Shown piece by piece: positions 1-5,758 of a stretch of DNA of 11,607 nucleotides. Source of the DNA: an uncultured Eubacteriales bacterium (GTDB lineage Bacteria > Bacillota > Clostridia > Oscillospirales > Oscillospiraceae); the NCBI GenBank assembly GCA_900551495.1, contig URWG01000050.1:1-11607 (forward strand), read 5' to 3'. The position numbers and the translations under genes are program-made. How positions within the stretch are numbered: position 1 is the stretch's first letter; every line of letters starts with the position of its first letter. The notes under the pieces were generated by a model. It ran no database searches, had not been told where the DNA came from, and worked only from the letters and a program-made list of their open reading frames with translations.

Positions 1-625
1 AAGAATGGAAGATTGGTTGGCGGAGCCACTGGCAGTAGAGGGTGGCAATGATCGTCATCGGAAGGGCAATCACGATGCCCCAAAGGATGAACTTGCCGAC
101 GTCAACACCGAAGGTGCCCGCAACGCCCAAAGGACCGGGTGTGGGGGGAACCAAAGAGTGCGTGATGACCAGACCGGCAGCCAAAGGACCGGCAATGGAA
201 ATGATGGAGCGGCGGGTCTTTTTGGAGATCGCCTTTGCGATGGGGCTGACGATGACAAAGCCGGAGTCGCAGAAAATCGGGATGGAGACGATGAAGCCGG
301 TCAGCGCCATCGCCCAATGCTCGCGTTTCTTGCCGAACAGTTTGATAAAGGTCAGTGCCATACGCTCGGCAGCGCCGGTCTTGTCGAAGATCTGTCCCAT
401 CATGACGCCGAAGCCGATGATGATACCGATACTGCCGAGGGTGCCGCCGAAGCCGTTAATAATGGATTTGGGGACGTCGGAGGCAGGCATACCGCCGACG
501 AGACCGATAACAACCGCTGCGATGATTAAGCCGAGGAATGCGTGAACTTTGGTCTTCAATATCAGAAGAATCAACAGTACGATGCCGATGAACAAAGCAA
601 TCAGCATTTGAGTGCCAGAACTCAT
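1..625 (-). CDS. GntP-family sugar-acid permease (partial, N-terminal 208 residues)
   Basis: This is the N-terminal part of an inner-membrane permease of the gluconate:H+ symporter (GntP) family; the reading frame is open to the window edge. The visible 208 residues are strongly hydrophobic, with several membrane segments starting at about residues 8-23 and 28-46. The family motifs IPIFCDSGFV (115-124) and THSLVPPTPGP (155-165) are present. Full-length members have about 440-450 residues, so roughly half is missing. The start is the ATG at 623-625, preceded by an AGAGAGGAG ribosome binding site about 8 nt away. It lies 43 bp after pdxA2 on the same strand and is probably the last or a late gene of the acid-sugar operon. 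The likely substrate is a four-carbon sugar acid such as D-threonate or D-erythronate; this rests on the neighbours, because GntP sequences alone do not fix the substrate. Confidence 0.93.
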   Translation of the reverse strand, partial: MSSGTQMLIALFIGIVLLILLILKTKVHAFLGLIIAAVVIGLVGGMPASDVPKSIINGFGGTLGSIGIIIGFGVMMGQIFDKTGAAERMALTFIKLFGKKREHWAMALTGFIVSIPIFCDSGFVIVSPIAKAISKKTRRSIISIAGPLAAGLVITHSLVPPTPGPLGVAGTFGVDVGKFILWGIVIALPMTIIATLYCQWLRQPIFHS

Positions 626-668
626 GAAAACTACTCCTCTCTCTTCGTGTGCGGAATTACTTGGTTGC

Positions 669-1676
669 TTATTGTGCCTGCCGGAATGCCGGTGCGTATT
701 TCACCGCAAGGCGTACAGCTTCTTCCATGCTGACGGAGCTTGCGATTCCGGTGCCGGCAATGTCGAACGCGGTTCCGTGGTCTACCGAGGTGCGAAGGAT
801 CGGCATACCCGCGGTAATGGAAATGGTGCGTTCAAAGTCTAAGGTTTTCGTTGCAATATGTCCCTGATCGTGATAAAGGCTGAGTACGCTGTTATACTTC
901 CCGTGAAGTGCCTGAGAGAACACCGAGTCCGCGCCGATGGGACCGACGACAGGATAGCCCATCCGTTGCAGCTCCTGCACTGCCGGCGCAACCTCACGGA
1001 CCTCCTCGTCGCCGAACAGACCGTGCTCGCCGCTGTGCGGATTGAGACCGGCGATCGCCATGGTGCCCTCCGTAACGCCCAGCTTTCGCAGAGCGTCAAG
1101 GCAGCGCTGCACATAGTCGATGATCCGTTCCTTGGTAACGAGGTCACACGCCTTTCGCAGAGAGACGTGCCGCGTCAGGAAAAAGACGCGCAGATTCCGA
1201 ACCTCAAAGAGGGTCAGGGGATCGTCCGTATGCGTCAGTGCGCCGAAGATCTCGGTGTGCCCGATGTACGGAATACCTCCTTTCTTCAAAGACTCTTTAT
1301 TGATCGGTGGCGTTACCACCGCATCGACCAAATGGGCGTTGGCAAGCTCGATGCTCTTGGCAATGTAATCATATGCCGCCTTTCCGCACATACCGCTGAC
1401 CTGCCCGACGCGGAATTCCTCCATGTCGATATTATCCAAGTCGATCAGATTGAGCACGCCCGCGCGGTAATCGCCCTCCTGCGGTGTTTGGACCGTATGG
1501 AGCGTAAGCTGCGGAATGTTTGGGTATTGCTCGGCGTGCTCCAGCAGCTTGCGGCTGCCGATCACAAGGCAGCGGGCGGAGCTTTGCGTTTCCTCGTTCG
1601 CCAGCGTTTTGAGAATGATCTCGGGACCGATGCCGGCGGCATCGCCCATGGGGATTGCAAGTAACGGTCTCATCAT
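669..1676 (-). CDS. pdxA2: PdxA2-type 4-phospho-D-threonate / 4-phospho-D-erythronate 3-dehydrogenase
   Basis: A 335-residue cytoplasmic member of the PdxA family of NAD- and metal-dependent dehydrogenases, full length for the family. Visible motifs are GDAAGIGPEI (11-20), GHTEIFGALT (139-148), NPHSGEHGLFGDEE (212-225), GPIGAD (245-250), YHDQGH (268-273) and TSVDHGTAFDIAGTG (296-310). H170, H214 and H269 match the spacing of the three metal-binding histidines of E. coli PdxA. PdxA proper makes vitamin B6. The PdxA2 branch instead oxidises and decarboxylates 4-phospho-D-threonate or -erythronate to dihydroxyacetone phosphate. I choose PdxA2 because the gene is fused by a 4-nt ATGA overlap to an acid-sugar kinase and followed by a GntP permease; no B6 gene is nearby. 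The protein starts Met-Met, and the second ATG (1671-1673) is an alternative start. The ribosome binding site GGAAGGG lies just upstream, inside the end of the kinase gene. Confidence 0.9.
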   Translation of the reverse strand: MMRPLLAIPMGDAAGIGPEIILKTLANEETQSSARCLVIGSRKLLEHAEQYPNIPQLTLHTVQTPQEGDYRAGVLNLIDLDNIDMEEFRVGQVSGMCGKAAYDYIAKSIELANAHLVDAVVTPPINKESLKKGGIPYIGHTEIFGALTHTDDPLTLFEVRNLRVFFLTRHVSLRKACDLVTKERIIDYVQRCLDALRKLGVTEGTMAIAGLNPHSGEHGLFGDEEVREVAPAVQELQRMGYPVVGPIGADSVFSQALHGKYNSVLSLYHDQGHIATKTLDFERTISITAGMPILRTSVDHGTAFDIAGTGIASSVSMEEAVRLAVKYAPAFRQAQ

Positions 1677-2980
1677 TGCCCTTCCTTTCTGCTCGTCATA
1701 TGTTCCTGTAGATATGTTACGCAGGTGACCATGGCGTTTTCGTCGCCGACCATGCCGCCCTTGCTGAGAAATGCTCTGCCGTCAAGCGTGCCGCCCATGG
1801 CAATGCCGTAGCCCGCAAGCGGTACGACCTCCGTGATGAGCCGAAGCCCCACGGTCCCCGCAGCGCGGTGAATCGCGGCGGTAATGTCGCCGCCGGTGGA
1901 ATAGACACCGCGGAAACGTTCGTCGCCCTGCACGACCGCGAGCGTTACCTCCGCAAAGGCGGTATTGATCCGCTCGGACAGCGCCTCGGCGTCCAAGCCC
2001 GCCTTTTCCAAATACGGCTCGAAGGGAACGCGTTTCTCCGGATCGATGCCGCAGCCGATCACGGCAAGAAGATTGCCGTCCTCCGCACGCAGTGCCCGAA
2101 TCAGACGGTCGATCTCCGCCTGACGGGTAGCGCCGCCCTCCAAAACGGCGGCGATCTCCATGTACTGCGCCTTGATCGGAAGCGTTTGCAGCAGCCGCCG
2201 CGCCTGCCGACCGGCAACGCCGTTGACCGAGCCGATCGCGCACAGGAGCTTGGCGTCGGTCTGTGTGCGCGGCAGCAGATGCCGCGCCAAGATCGCGGTG
2301 AAGGGACCGGGATCGACGGAAATCGCAGCGATTTTCTGCTGACGAAGCGCCTGCGCCACTGTTTCCATGTCCTCGGTGGTCACGCTGTCAACGATCAGAT
2401 TCCGCACGCCCTGCGCCTGCAATTCCGCAATGGCACGTCCCAGCACCTCCACGCCGTCGTGGACCGTGTCCAGCGGGATCGCGGCGGTGGGGTACTTGCT
2501 TTGACTGCGGAACAGCGCGACGGCATTTGTGACATTGACGGGGCACTTGGGGTCCTGCGCCGCCTCAGTCTTGCGCAGCGGGACGCCGTTGACCAGCAGG
2601 TGCCCGCCGACGATCACGCGACCGGAGGAGGGGAAGCAGGGCACGCAAACCGCCATGTATTCCTCGCCCAGCACGTCCAAAAAGGCGTCCGTTTCGCTGC
2701 CTAAATTTCCGCGCAGCGTGCTGTCGATGCGCTTGGCATAGTGCAGCACCTCATCACCACGTAAAAGCTGCAGGGTGGAGGCGACACGGTCATATGCCTC
2801 CTGCGGCGCGATGGCGCGGCTGTCCGTCGGTGTGATGAGGCAGTCGCAATACGGAAGCTTCGCCGCCTGCCCGATCGAGCCGCGCAGCAACGTCAGCGTG
2901 TCGAAGCCGTTTTTCTTCAGGAGAACGCCGGTAGCGTTGGCGCCGGTCAGGTCGTCCGCAATAACAATACATCTTGGCAT
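1673..2980 (-). CDS. Four-carbon acid-sugar kinase (DUF1537 family), probable D-threonate/D-erythronate 4-kinase
   Basis: A 435-residue cytoplasmic ATP-dependent kinase of the four-carbon acid-sugar kinase family, formerly DUF1537 (DtnK, DenK and OtnK type), of usual length. The N-terminal substrate domain opens with ADDLTGANATG (8-18) and contains KRIDSTLRGN (83-92) and VPCFPSSGRVIVGG (113-126). The C-terminal nucleotide domain shows YSTGGDITAA (360-369), a Gly-rich loop GIAMGGTLDG (392-401) and SKGGMVGD (406-413). It should phosphorylate the 4-hydroxyl of an aldotetronate, supplying the substrate of the pdxA2 product, with which it overlaps by 4 nt. Pairing with PdxA2, rather than with an NAD-dependent 2-dehydrogenase, OtnI isomerase and OtnC aldolase, favours the direct D-threonate/D-erythronate route over the L-threonate route. 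The start ATG (2978-2980) has GAGAGGAG about 7 nt upstream and lies 25 bp after the regulator gene. The exact substrate is unproven. Confidence 0.92.
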   Translation of the reverse strand: MPRCIVIADDLTGANATGVLLKKNGFDTLTLLRGSIGQAAKLPYCDCLITPTDSRAIAPQEAYDRVASTLQLLRGDEVLHYAKRIDSTLRGNLGSETDAFLDVLGEEYMAVCVPCFPSSGRVIVGGHLLVNGVPLRKTEAAQDPKCPVNVTNAVALFRSQSKYPTAAIPLDTVHDGVEVLGRAIAELQAQGVRNLIVDSVTTEDMETVAQALRQQKIAAISVDPGPFTAILARHLLPRTQTDAKLLCAIGSVNGVAGRQARRLLQTLPIKAQYMEIAAVLEGGATRQAEIDRLIRALRAEDGNLLAVIGCGIDPEKRVPFEPYLEKAGLDAEALSERINTAFAEVTLAVVQGDERFRGVYSTGGDITAAIHRAAGTVGLRLITEVVPLAGYGIAMGGTLDGRAFLSKGGMVGDENAMVTCVTYLQEHMTSRKEGQ

Positions 2981-3005
2981 GGTATCGACTCCTCTCGTGT
3001 TTCCG

Positions 3006-3761
3006 TCAGGGTGTAATCAGGCGCGTCTTTTTTCCAAGAAGGCGCAGCTCGCTTTCGTTAAAAATTGCATCGGTAATAACGCCGTCGTAATCCGACAGAT
3101 GATCGACGAAGTACAGCGCGGAGCTGTGGAATTTGGAGGCATCCGCGATCAGATAGCTTTTCTGCGCGATGCTTCGGATGGAGCGCTTGAGCGCTACCTT
3201 TTCCTGCGTCGGCGTCAGCGTGGCAAAATGCTCGTCAATGGAGGCGGCACCGACAAAGGCGATCGACGCGCGGAGATTGCTCATCTGTTCCAGCGTGCTC
3301 CCGCCGATCATGCTGCCCGTGCGCTTTTGCACCTTTCCGCCGAGAACGACGACCTCGACCGATGAGGAGAGCAGACGCAGCGCAATTTTCAGGTCGTTGG
3401 TGATGATCGTCAGGCGCTCGATCTGCGCCAGCTCCTCGGCAATCAGATATGTTGATGTGCCGGCGTCCAAATAAACGGTCATTCCCGGCTCGACGAGCTG
3501 CGCCGCGAGCTTGGCAAGCACCGCCTTGCGCTCCATGCCTACGGTCATTTTCTGATCGTAGGATGCCTCCTGAACGCTTTTCTGACTGAGGACTGCGCCG
3601 CCGTGACAGCGCTGAATCCTGCCCTCTCGCTGGAACAGCTCCAAATCACGCCGCACGGTCATGACGCTGACCTCCAGCGCGGAGGCGAGCTCCTCGGTTG
3701 ATGCGCTCTTCCGCTCCTGTAACAGAGCCAGCAGCCGCTCTCGGCGTTCGACCGGCAGCAT
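3006..3761 (-). CDS. DeoR/GlpR-family transcriptional regulator of the acid-sugar operon
   Basis: A 251-residue DNA-binding repressor, typical in length for the DeoR family. Residues 1-58 form the winged helix-turn-helix, with the recognition-helix signature SVMTVRRDLELF (32-43) and the wing end RCHGGAVL (51-58). Residues from about 78 onward form the DeoR C-terminal sensor domain, with DAGTST (99-104), TNDLKIA (121-127), VLGGKV (139-144), and ADASKF (206-211). This domain usually binds a phosphorylated sugar, here perhaps a phosphotetronate or triose phosphate (inference). The reading frame stays open upstream to 3914. The start is placed at 3761 because AAGGAGG sits 6 nt before this ATG, residue 1 then begins the usual MLPVERRERL, and upstream ATGs fall inside the promoter. 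It is the first gene of the operon, so it is probably autoregulated through the TGTTC repeats at 3788-3842. Confidence 0.93.
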   Translation of the reverse strand: MLPVERRERLLALLQERKSASTEELASALEVSVMTVRRDLELFQREGRIQRCHGGAVLSQKSVQEASYDQKMTVGMERKAVLAKLAAQLVEPGMTVYLDAGTSTYLIAEELAQIERLTIITNDLKIALRLLSSSVEVVVLGGKVQKRTGSMIGGSTLEQMSNLRASIAFVGAASIDEHFATLTPTQEKVALKRSIRSIAQKSYLIADASKFHSSALYFVDHLSDYDGVITDAIFNESELRLLGKKTRLITP

Positions 3762-3767
3762 AGAATT

Positions 3768-3774
3768 CCTCCTT
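3768..3774 (-). promoter_or_regulatory. Ribosome binding site that fixes the regulator start
   Basis: On the minus strand this reads AAGGAGG, with 6 nt to the ATG at 3761. It is a near-ideal Shine-Dalgarno sequence and rules out the longer in-frame starts at 3824 and 3914. Confidence 0.9.
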
Positions 3775-3787
3775 GCGTGTGCCTCGA

Positions 3788-3842
3788 TGTTCTTTTGAGT
3801 GTTAATCTGTTCTTTTTTGTTCATTATAGACCGTCCTTGTTC
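3788..3842 (-). promoter_or_regulatory. Candidate DeoR-type operator: four TGTTC direct repeats in helical phase
   Basis: On the plus strand TGTTC occurs at 3788, 3808, 3818 and 3838 (GAACA on the coding strand of the operon), so successive starts are 20, 10 and 20 bp apart. All copies therefore face the same side of the helix. The 3838 copy lies in the promoter spacer, the 3818 copy abuts the -10 box, and the 3808 and 3788 copies lie past the expected transcription start. DeoR-family repressors often bind short direct repeats around their own promoters, and a bound array here would block RNA polymerase. The repeats are seen directly; binding by the adjacent regulator is inferred. Confidence 0.65.
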
Positions 3843-3851
3843 GAATGTCAA
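3823..3851 (-). promoter_or_regulatory. Sigma-70/SigA promoter of the acid-sugar operon
   Basis: On the minus strand there is a perfect -35 TTGACA (3846-3851), a 17-bp spacer and a perfect -10 TATAAT (3823-3828). The expected transcription start is near 3816, giving a leader of about 55 nt before the regulator ATG. No other promoter is evident downstream, where gaps are 25 bp, a 4-nt overlap and 43 bp, so it probably drives all four genes. A consensus promoter on a catabolic operon implies control by repression. Confidence 0.88.
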
Positions 3852-3867
3852 TTGCCTGTCGGCAATT
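3850..3867. repeat. Inverted repeat overlapping the -35 edge of the operon promoter
   Basis: AATTGCC, a 4-nt centre (TGTC), then GGCAATT: perfect 7-bp arms. It overlaps the outermost bases of the -35 box, so a protein bound here could touch RNA polymerase. Being upstream of the start site, it is not a transcribed hairpin for this operon. Confidence 0.5.
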
Positions 3868-3871
3868 TTGT

Positions 3872-3884
3872 AAAGTTTAACTTT
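3872..3884. repeat. Short inverted repeat upstream of the operon promoter
   Basis: AAAGTT, one central T, then AACTTT: perfect 6-bp arms centred about 20 bp upstream of the repeat that abuts the -35 box. Possible protein-binding site; AT-rich, so chance is a real alternative. Confidence 0.3.
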
Positions 3885-3900
3885 TTCGGCATACGAAAAC

Positions 3901-3915
3901 TGTGCATTCTGCACA
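3901..3915. repeat. Inverted repeat TGTGCA-TTC-TGCACA
   Basis: Perfect 6-bp arms around a 3-nt centre, about 85-99 bp upstream of the predicted transcription start of the acid-sugar operon. It directly follows the T-tract of the phosphatase terminator. It may be an activator or repressor site; no specific factor is recognised. Confidence 0.4.
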
Positions 3916-3951
3916 AAAATCGGCGGGCGCCGCGTTTCGCAACCCCCGCCG
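3915..3951 (-). terminator. Rho-independent terminator of the phosphatase gene
   Basis: On the minus strand, CGGCGGG (3945-3951) pairs with CCCGCCG (3921-3927). Inside, after one G-G mismatch, the stem continues with GTTGCG against CGCGGC (including two G-T wobbles) around an AAA loop. ATTTTT follows. It begins only 7 nt after the phosphatase stop codon and should prevent read-through into the acid-sugar operon. Confidence 0.9.
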
Positions 3952-3958
3952 TTCGCTA

Positions 3959-4411
3959 TTATGCCGTGAGCTGCCGCAATAAGCCGTCCAGCCCCTCCTC
4001 GATCTCCGCAGCGGCGCGCTCAAAGTCGGCGGTGTACCACGGGTCGTCCAGATCGCGCGGATCGTCGGTATAGTCCAGCAGCAGCGATAGCTTCCCCAGC
4101 GGATCGCCGCCGAACAGCCGCAGCATAGCCTGACGGTGCCGCTCGGTCATCGCGATGATATGGTCATAACGGTCGTAATCCGCGCGCACGAGCTGCCGCG
4201 CCCGCTTTCCCTCGCAGGAAATGCCGCGCTTGTTCAGCAGCCGCCGCACCGGAGGATAGACAGGGTTGCCGATCTCGTCCGCCGTGGTCGCCGCCGAGGC
4301 GATCTCAAAGCGGTCGGCGATCCCGCGCTTTTTTACCATATAGCGCAGCAGAAACTCCGCCATCGGACTTCTGCAAATGTTTCCCGTACATACAAATAAA
4401 ATTTTCGGCAT
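3959..4411 (-). CDS. Low-molecular-weight protein tyrosine phosphatase
   Basis: A 150-residue cytoplasmic phosphatase, the usual size for the family. The phosphate-binding loop CTGNICRS (8-15) gives the catalytic Cys8 and Arg14 (CX5R-S). The general acid is expected at Asp123 in DDPW (122-125). An IASAATTADEIGNP stretch (37-50) matches the usual Ser-Ala-Gly/Thr region of the family. These enzymes dephosphorylate phosphotyrosine on proteins, often tyrosine kinases of capsule synthesis, or arginine phosphate in the YwlE/PtpB branch. With Thr after the catalytic Cys, as in YwlE (CTGNTCRS), the arginine-phosphatase role is possible, but this protein has Ile where YwlE has its specificity Thr, which argues for phosphotyrosine. 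The gene is monocistronic: divergent from rlmI and closed by its own terminator. GAGGGAG lies about 5 nt before the ATG. No partner kinase is in the window. Confidence 0.92.
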   Translation of the reverse strand: MPKILFVCTGNICRSPMAEFLLRYMVKKRGIADRFEIASAATTADEIGNPVYPPVRRLLNKRGISCEGKRARQLVRADYDRYDHIIAMTERHRQAMLRLFGGDPLGKLSLLLDYTDDPRDLDDPWYTADFERAAAEIEEGLDGLLRQLTA

Positions 4412-4442
4412 TGCGCTCCCTCAATTCTCAAGATTCGGCTAT

Positions 4443-4471
4443 ATTTAACCACAAAACCCTCCGTTTTGCAA
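4443..4471 (-). promoter_or_regulatory. Candidate promoter of the phosphatase gene
   Basis: On the minus strand: TTGCAA (4466-4471), a 17-bp spacer, TTAAAT (4443-4448), then about 30 nt to the ATG. Each box is an imperfect match. The call is helped by symmetry with the facing promoter: the shared CAAACGGAG-type element ends exactly 10 bp before the -10 box on both sides. Confidence 0.45.
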
Positions 4472-4512
4472 GCAAATGTGATTTTTTTCGTTTTCCCGCT
4501 GTGCAAACGGAG
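4459..4512. repeat. Inverted repeat shared by the two divergent promoters
   Basis: The left arm CTCCGTTTTGCA (4459-4470) and the right arm TGCAAACGGAG (4502-4512) are inverted copies apart from one extra T, separated by 31 bp. Each arm lies at the -35/spacer position of its own promoter. It could bind a common regulator or simply reflect matching promoter sequences. AAACGGAG also recurs at 4553-4560 as part of the rlmI ribosome binding site. Confidence 0.5.
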
Positions 4513-4528
4513 AAATCTATGCTATAAT
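4501..4528 (+). promoter_or_regulatory. Extended -10 promoter of the rlmI-mnmG gene run
   Basis: A perfect TATAAT (4523-4528) is preceded by TG one base upstream (4520-4521), an extended -10. The -35 is weak (GTGCAA at 4501-4506, 16-bp spacer). Transcription should start near 4535, about 34 nt before the rlmI ATG. The ATG formed by TATAATG is within the promoter and cannot be the start codon. Confidence 0.8.
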
Positions 4529-4568
4529 GAATCGTCAAGAAACAATCAGCGGAAACGGAGAGAAGCAT

Positions 4569-5747
4569 ATGGAAGCGGGACTGCTTTGTCTGCGGCGCGG
4601 CGAGGAAAAGAAGCTCTTAGCCGGGCAGCAGTGGATTTTCGACAATGAGGCGGATTGGGTGGACGAGCGCTGCCGCGACGGTGAGGTTGTCGAGGTGCTG
4701 GACAGCCGCCTGCGCTTTGTCGGCAAGGGCTTTTTTAACAGCCGCTCGAAGATCGTCGTGCGGATGCTGACGCTTCGCCGAGAGGAGACGATTGATCGCG
4801 AATTCTTTTGCCGCCGCCTGCTTGCCGCATGGGAAAATCGACGGAAGCTGGGCTTTTCCGACGCCTGCCGCGTTGTGTTCGGCGAGGCGGACGGGCTCCC
4901 CGGGCTGACGGTGGACAAATTCTCCGACTGTCTCTCGTTTCAGATCGTTTGCCTCGGTATGGAGCGGAGAAAGCCTGAGCTGATTGAGCTGCTGGTTGAG
5001 TTGTTTCACCCGACGTGCATCTATGAGCGCAACGACCTTGCCGTGCGCGAGAAGGAGGGGCTGCCGCAGCAGAAGGGCTGTGTCTACGGCACAGTCCCGA
5101 AGGAGCTTGTGATCCGCGAGCACGACGCGCTGATGGCGGTCGATTTGGAGAACGGGCAGAAAACGGGGCACTTCCTCGACCAGCAGGAAAACCGCGGGCA
5201 TCTGCGCCCCTATTGCGCGGGGCAGAGCGTGCTGGACCTGTGCTGTCACACGGGCGGCTTCTCCGTCCATGCGGCGCTCTACGGCGCGAAAAGCGTGGAG
5301 GCGGTCGATGTCTCCGAGACGGCGCTGCAAGCGGTGCTGAAAAATGCCGAGCGAAACGGCGTCGCGGACCGGGTAACGACCGTCTGCGTGAACGTTTTCG
5401 ATTTGGTCAAGCAATATTCTGCGGAGGGAAGGCGCTTCGGCGTCGTCATCTGCGACCCGCCCGCCTTCGCAAAGAGCAGGCGTGCGCTGGAGGGGGCTTA
5501 CCGCGGCTACAAGGAGCTGAATCTGCGCTGTATGCGGCTGGTCGAGACGGGCGGCTTTTTGGTCACCTGCTCGTGCAGCCAGTTTATGACGCAGCCGCTG
5601 TTTGAACAGATGCTCCGCGATGCCGCCGCCGACAGCGGAAGAACGGTTCGTCTGCTGGAGCGGCTGGTGCAGTCACGCGACCATCCCGCCTCCCTCAGCG
5701 TCGAGCATACGCATTACCTCAAGGGCTGCATTTTGCAGGTTTTTTAG
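4569..5747 (+). CDS. rlmI: RlmI-like 23S rRNA (cytosine-C5) methyltransferase
   Basis: A 392-residue class I SAM-dependent RNA methyltransferase, close to E. coli RlmI (396 residues), which makes m5C1962 in 23S rRNA. Residues 1 to about 75 resemble the RNA-binding PUA domain, with the GEEKKLLAGQQWIFDNE start typical of RlmI. A middle segment leads to NGQKTGHFLDQQENR (195-209), a family signature. The Rossmann methyltransferase core follows with motif I VLDLCCHTGGFS (221-232), acidic VDVSE (246-250) binding SAM, CDPPAF (295-300) and TCSCS (333-337), which holds candidate catalytic cysteines. The frame is open from 4527, but that ATG is part of the -10 box. The ATG at 4569 with GGAGAG 6 nt upstream is chosen. 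It is the first gene of the plus-strand run; its stop overlaps the next ribosome binding site. The exact target base is inferred from the family. Confidence 0.9.
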   Translation: MEAGLLCLRRGEEKKLLAGQQWIFDNEADWVDERCRDGEVVEVLDSRLRFVGKGFFNSRSKIVVRMLTLRREETIDREFFCRRLLAAWENRRKLGFSDACRVVFGEADGLPGLTVDKFSDCLSFQIVCLGMERRKPELIELLVELFHPTCIYERNDLAVREKEGLPQQKGCVYGTVPKELVIREHDALMAVDLENGQKTGHFLDQQENRGHLRPYCAGQSVLDLCCHTGGFSVHAALYGAKSVEAVDVSETALQAVLKNAERNGVADRVTTVCVNVFDLVKQYSAEGRRFGVVICDPPAFAKSRRALEGAYRGYKELNLRCMRLVETGGFLVTCSCSQFMTQPLFEQMLRDAAADSGRTVRLLERLVQSRDHPASLSVEHTHYLKGCILQVF

Positions 5748-5752
5748 GAGGG
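5746..5752 (+). promoter_or_regulatory. Ribosome binding site that fixes the start of the inositol-phosphatase gene
   Basis: AGGAGGG overlaps the rlmI stop codon. The ATG at 5753 touches it directly, whereas the ATG at 5759 is 6 nt away, so 5759 is the better start. The overlap suggests translational coupling. Confidence 0.8.
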
Positions 5753-5758
5753 ATGCCG

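Noticed and set aside
5..545. Two plus-strand frames of about 170 codons at the left edge
   Set aside because: The minus strand encodes a GntP permease with family motifs through this whole stretch. The plus frames are Asp/Gly- or Met/Pro-rich shadows.
858..1664. 268-codon open frame on the plus strand opposite pdxA2
   Set aside because: The minus frame encodes a complete PdxA-family enzyme with conserved metal ligands. The plus frame has no ribosome binding site or recognisable domain.
669..1676. Annotation as PdxA of vitamin B6 synthesis
   Set aside because: Sequence motifs fit PdxA broadly, but the overlap with an acid-sugar kinase, the GntP permease and the DeoR control favour the PdxA2 catabolic role.
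3915..3951. Hairpin considered as a riboswitch or attenuator for the acid-sugar operon
   Set aside because: It lies about 100 bp upstream of that operon's predicted transcription start and directly after the phosphatase stop codon, with a T-tract on the minus strand, so it is a terminator for the phosphatase.
4472..4500. T-rich run between the divergent promoters considered as a terminator
   Set aside because: No stable GC stem precedes it on the plus strand and no plus-strand gene ends there.
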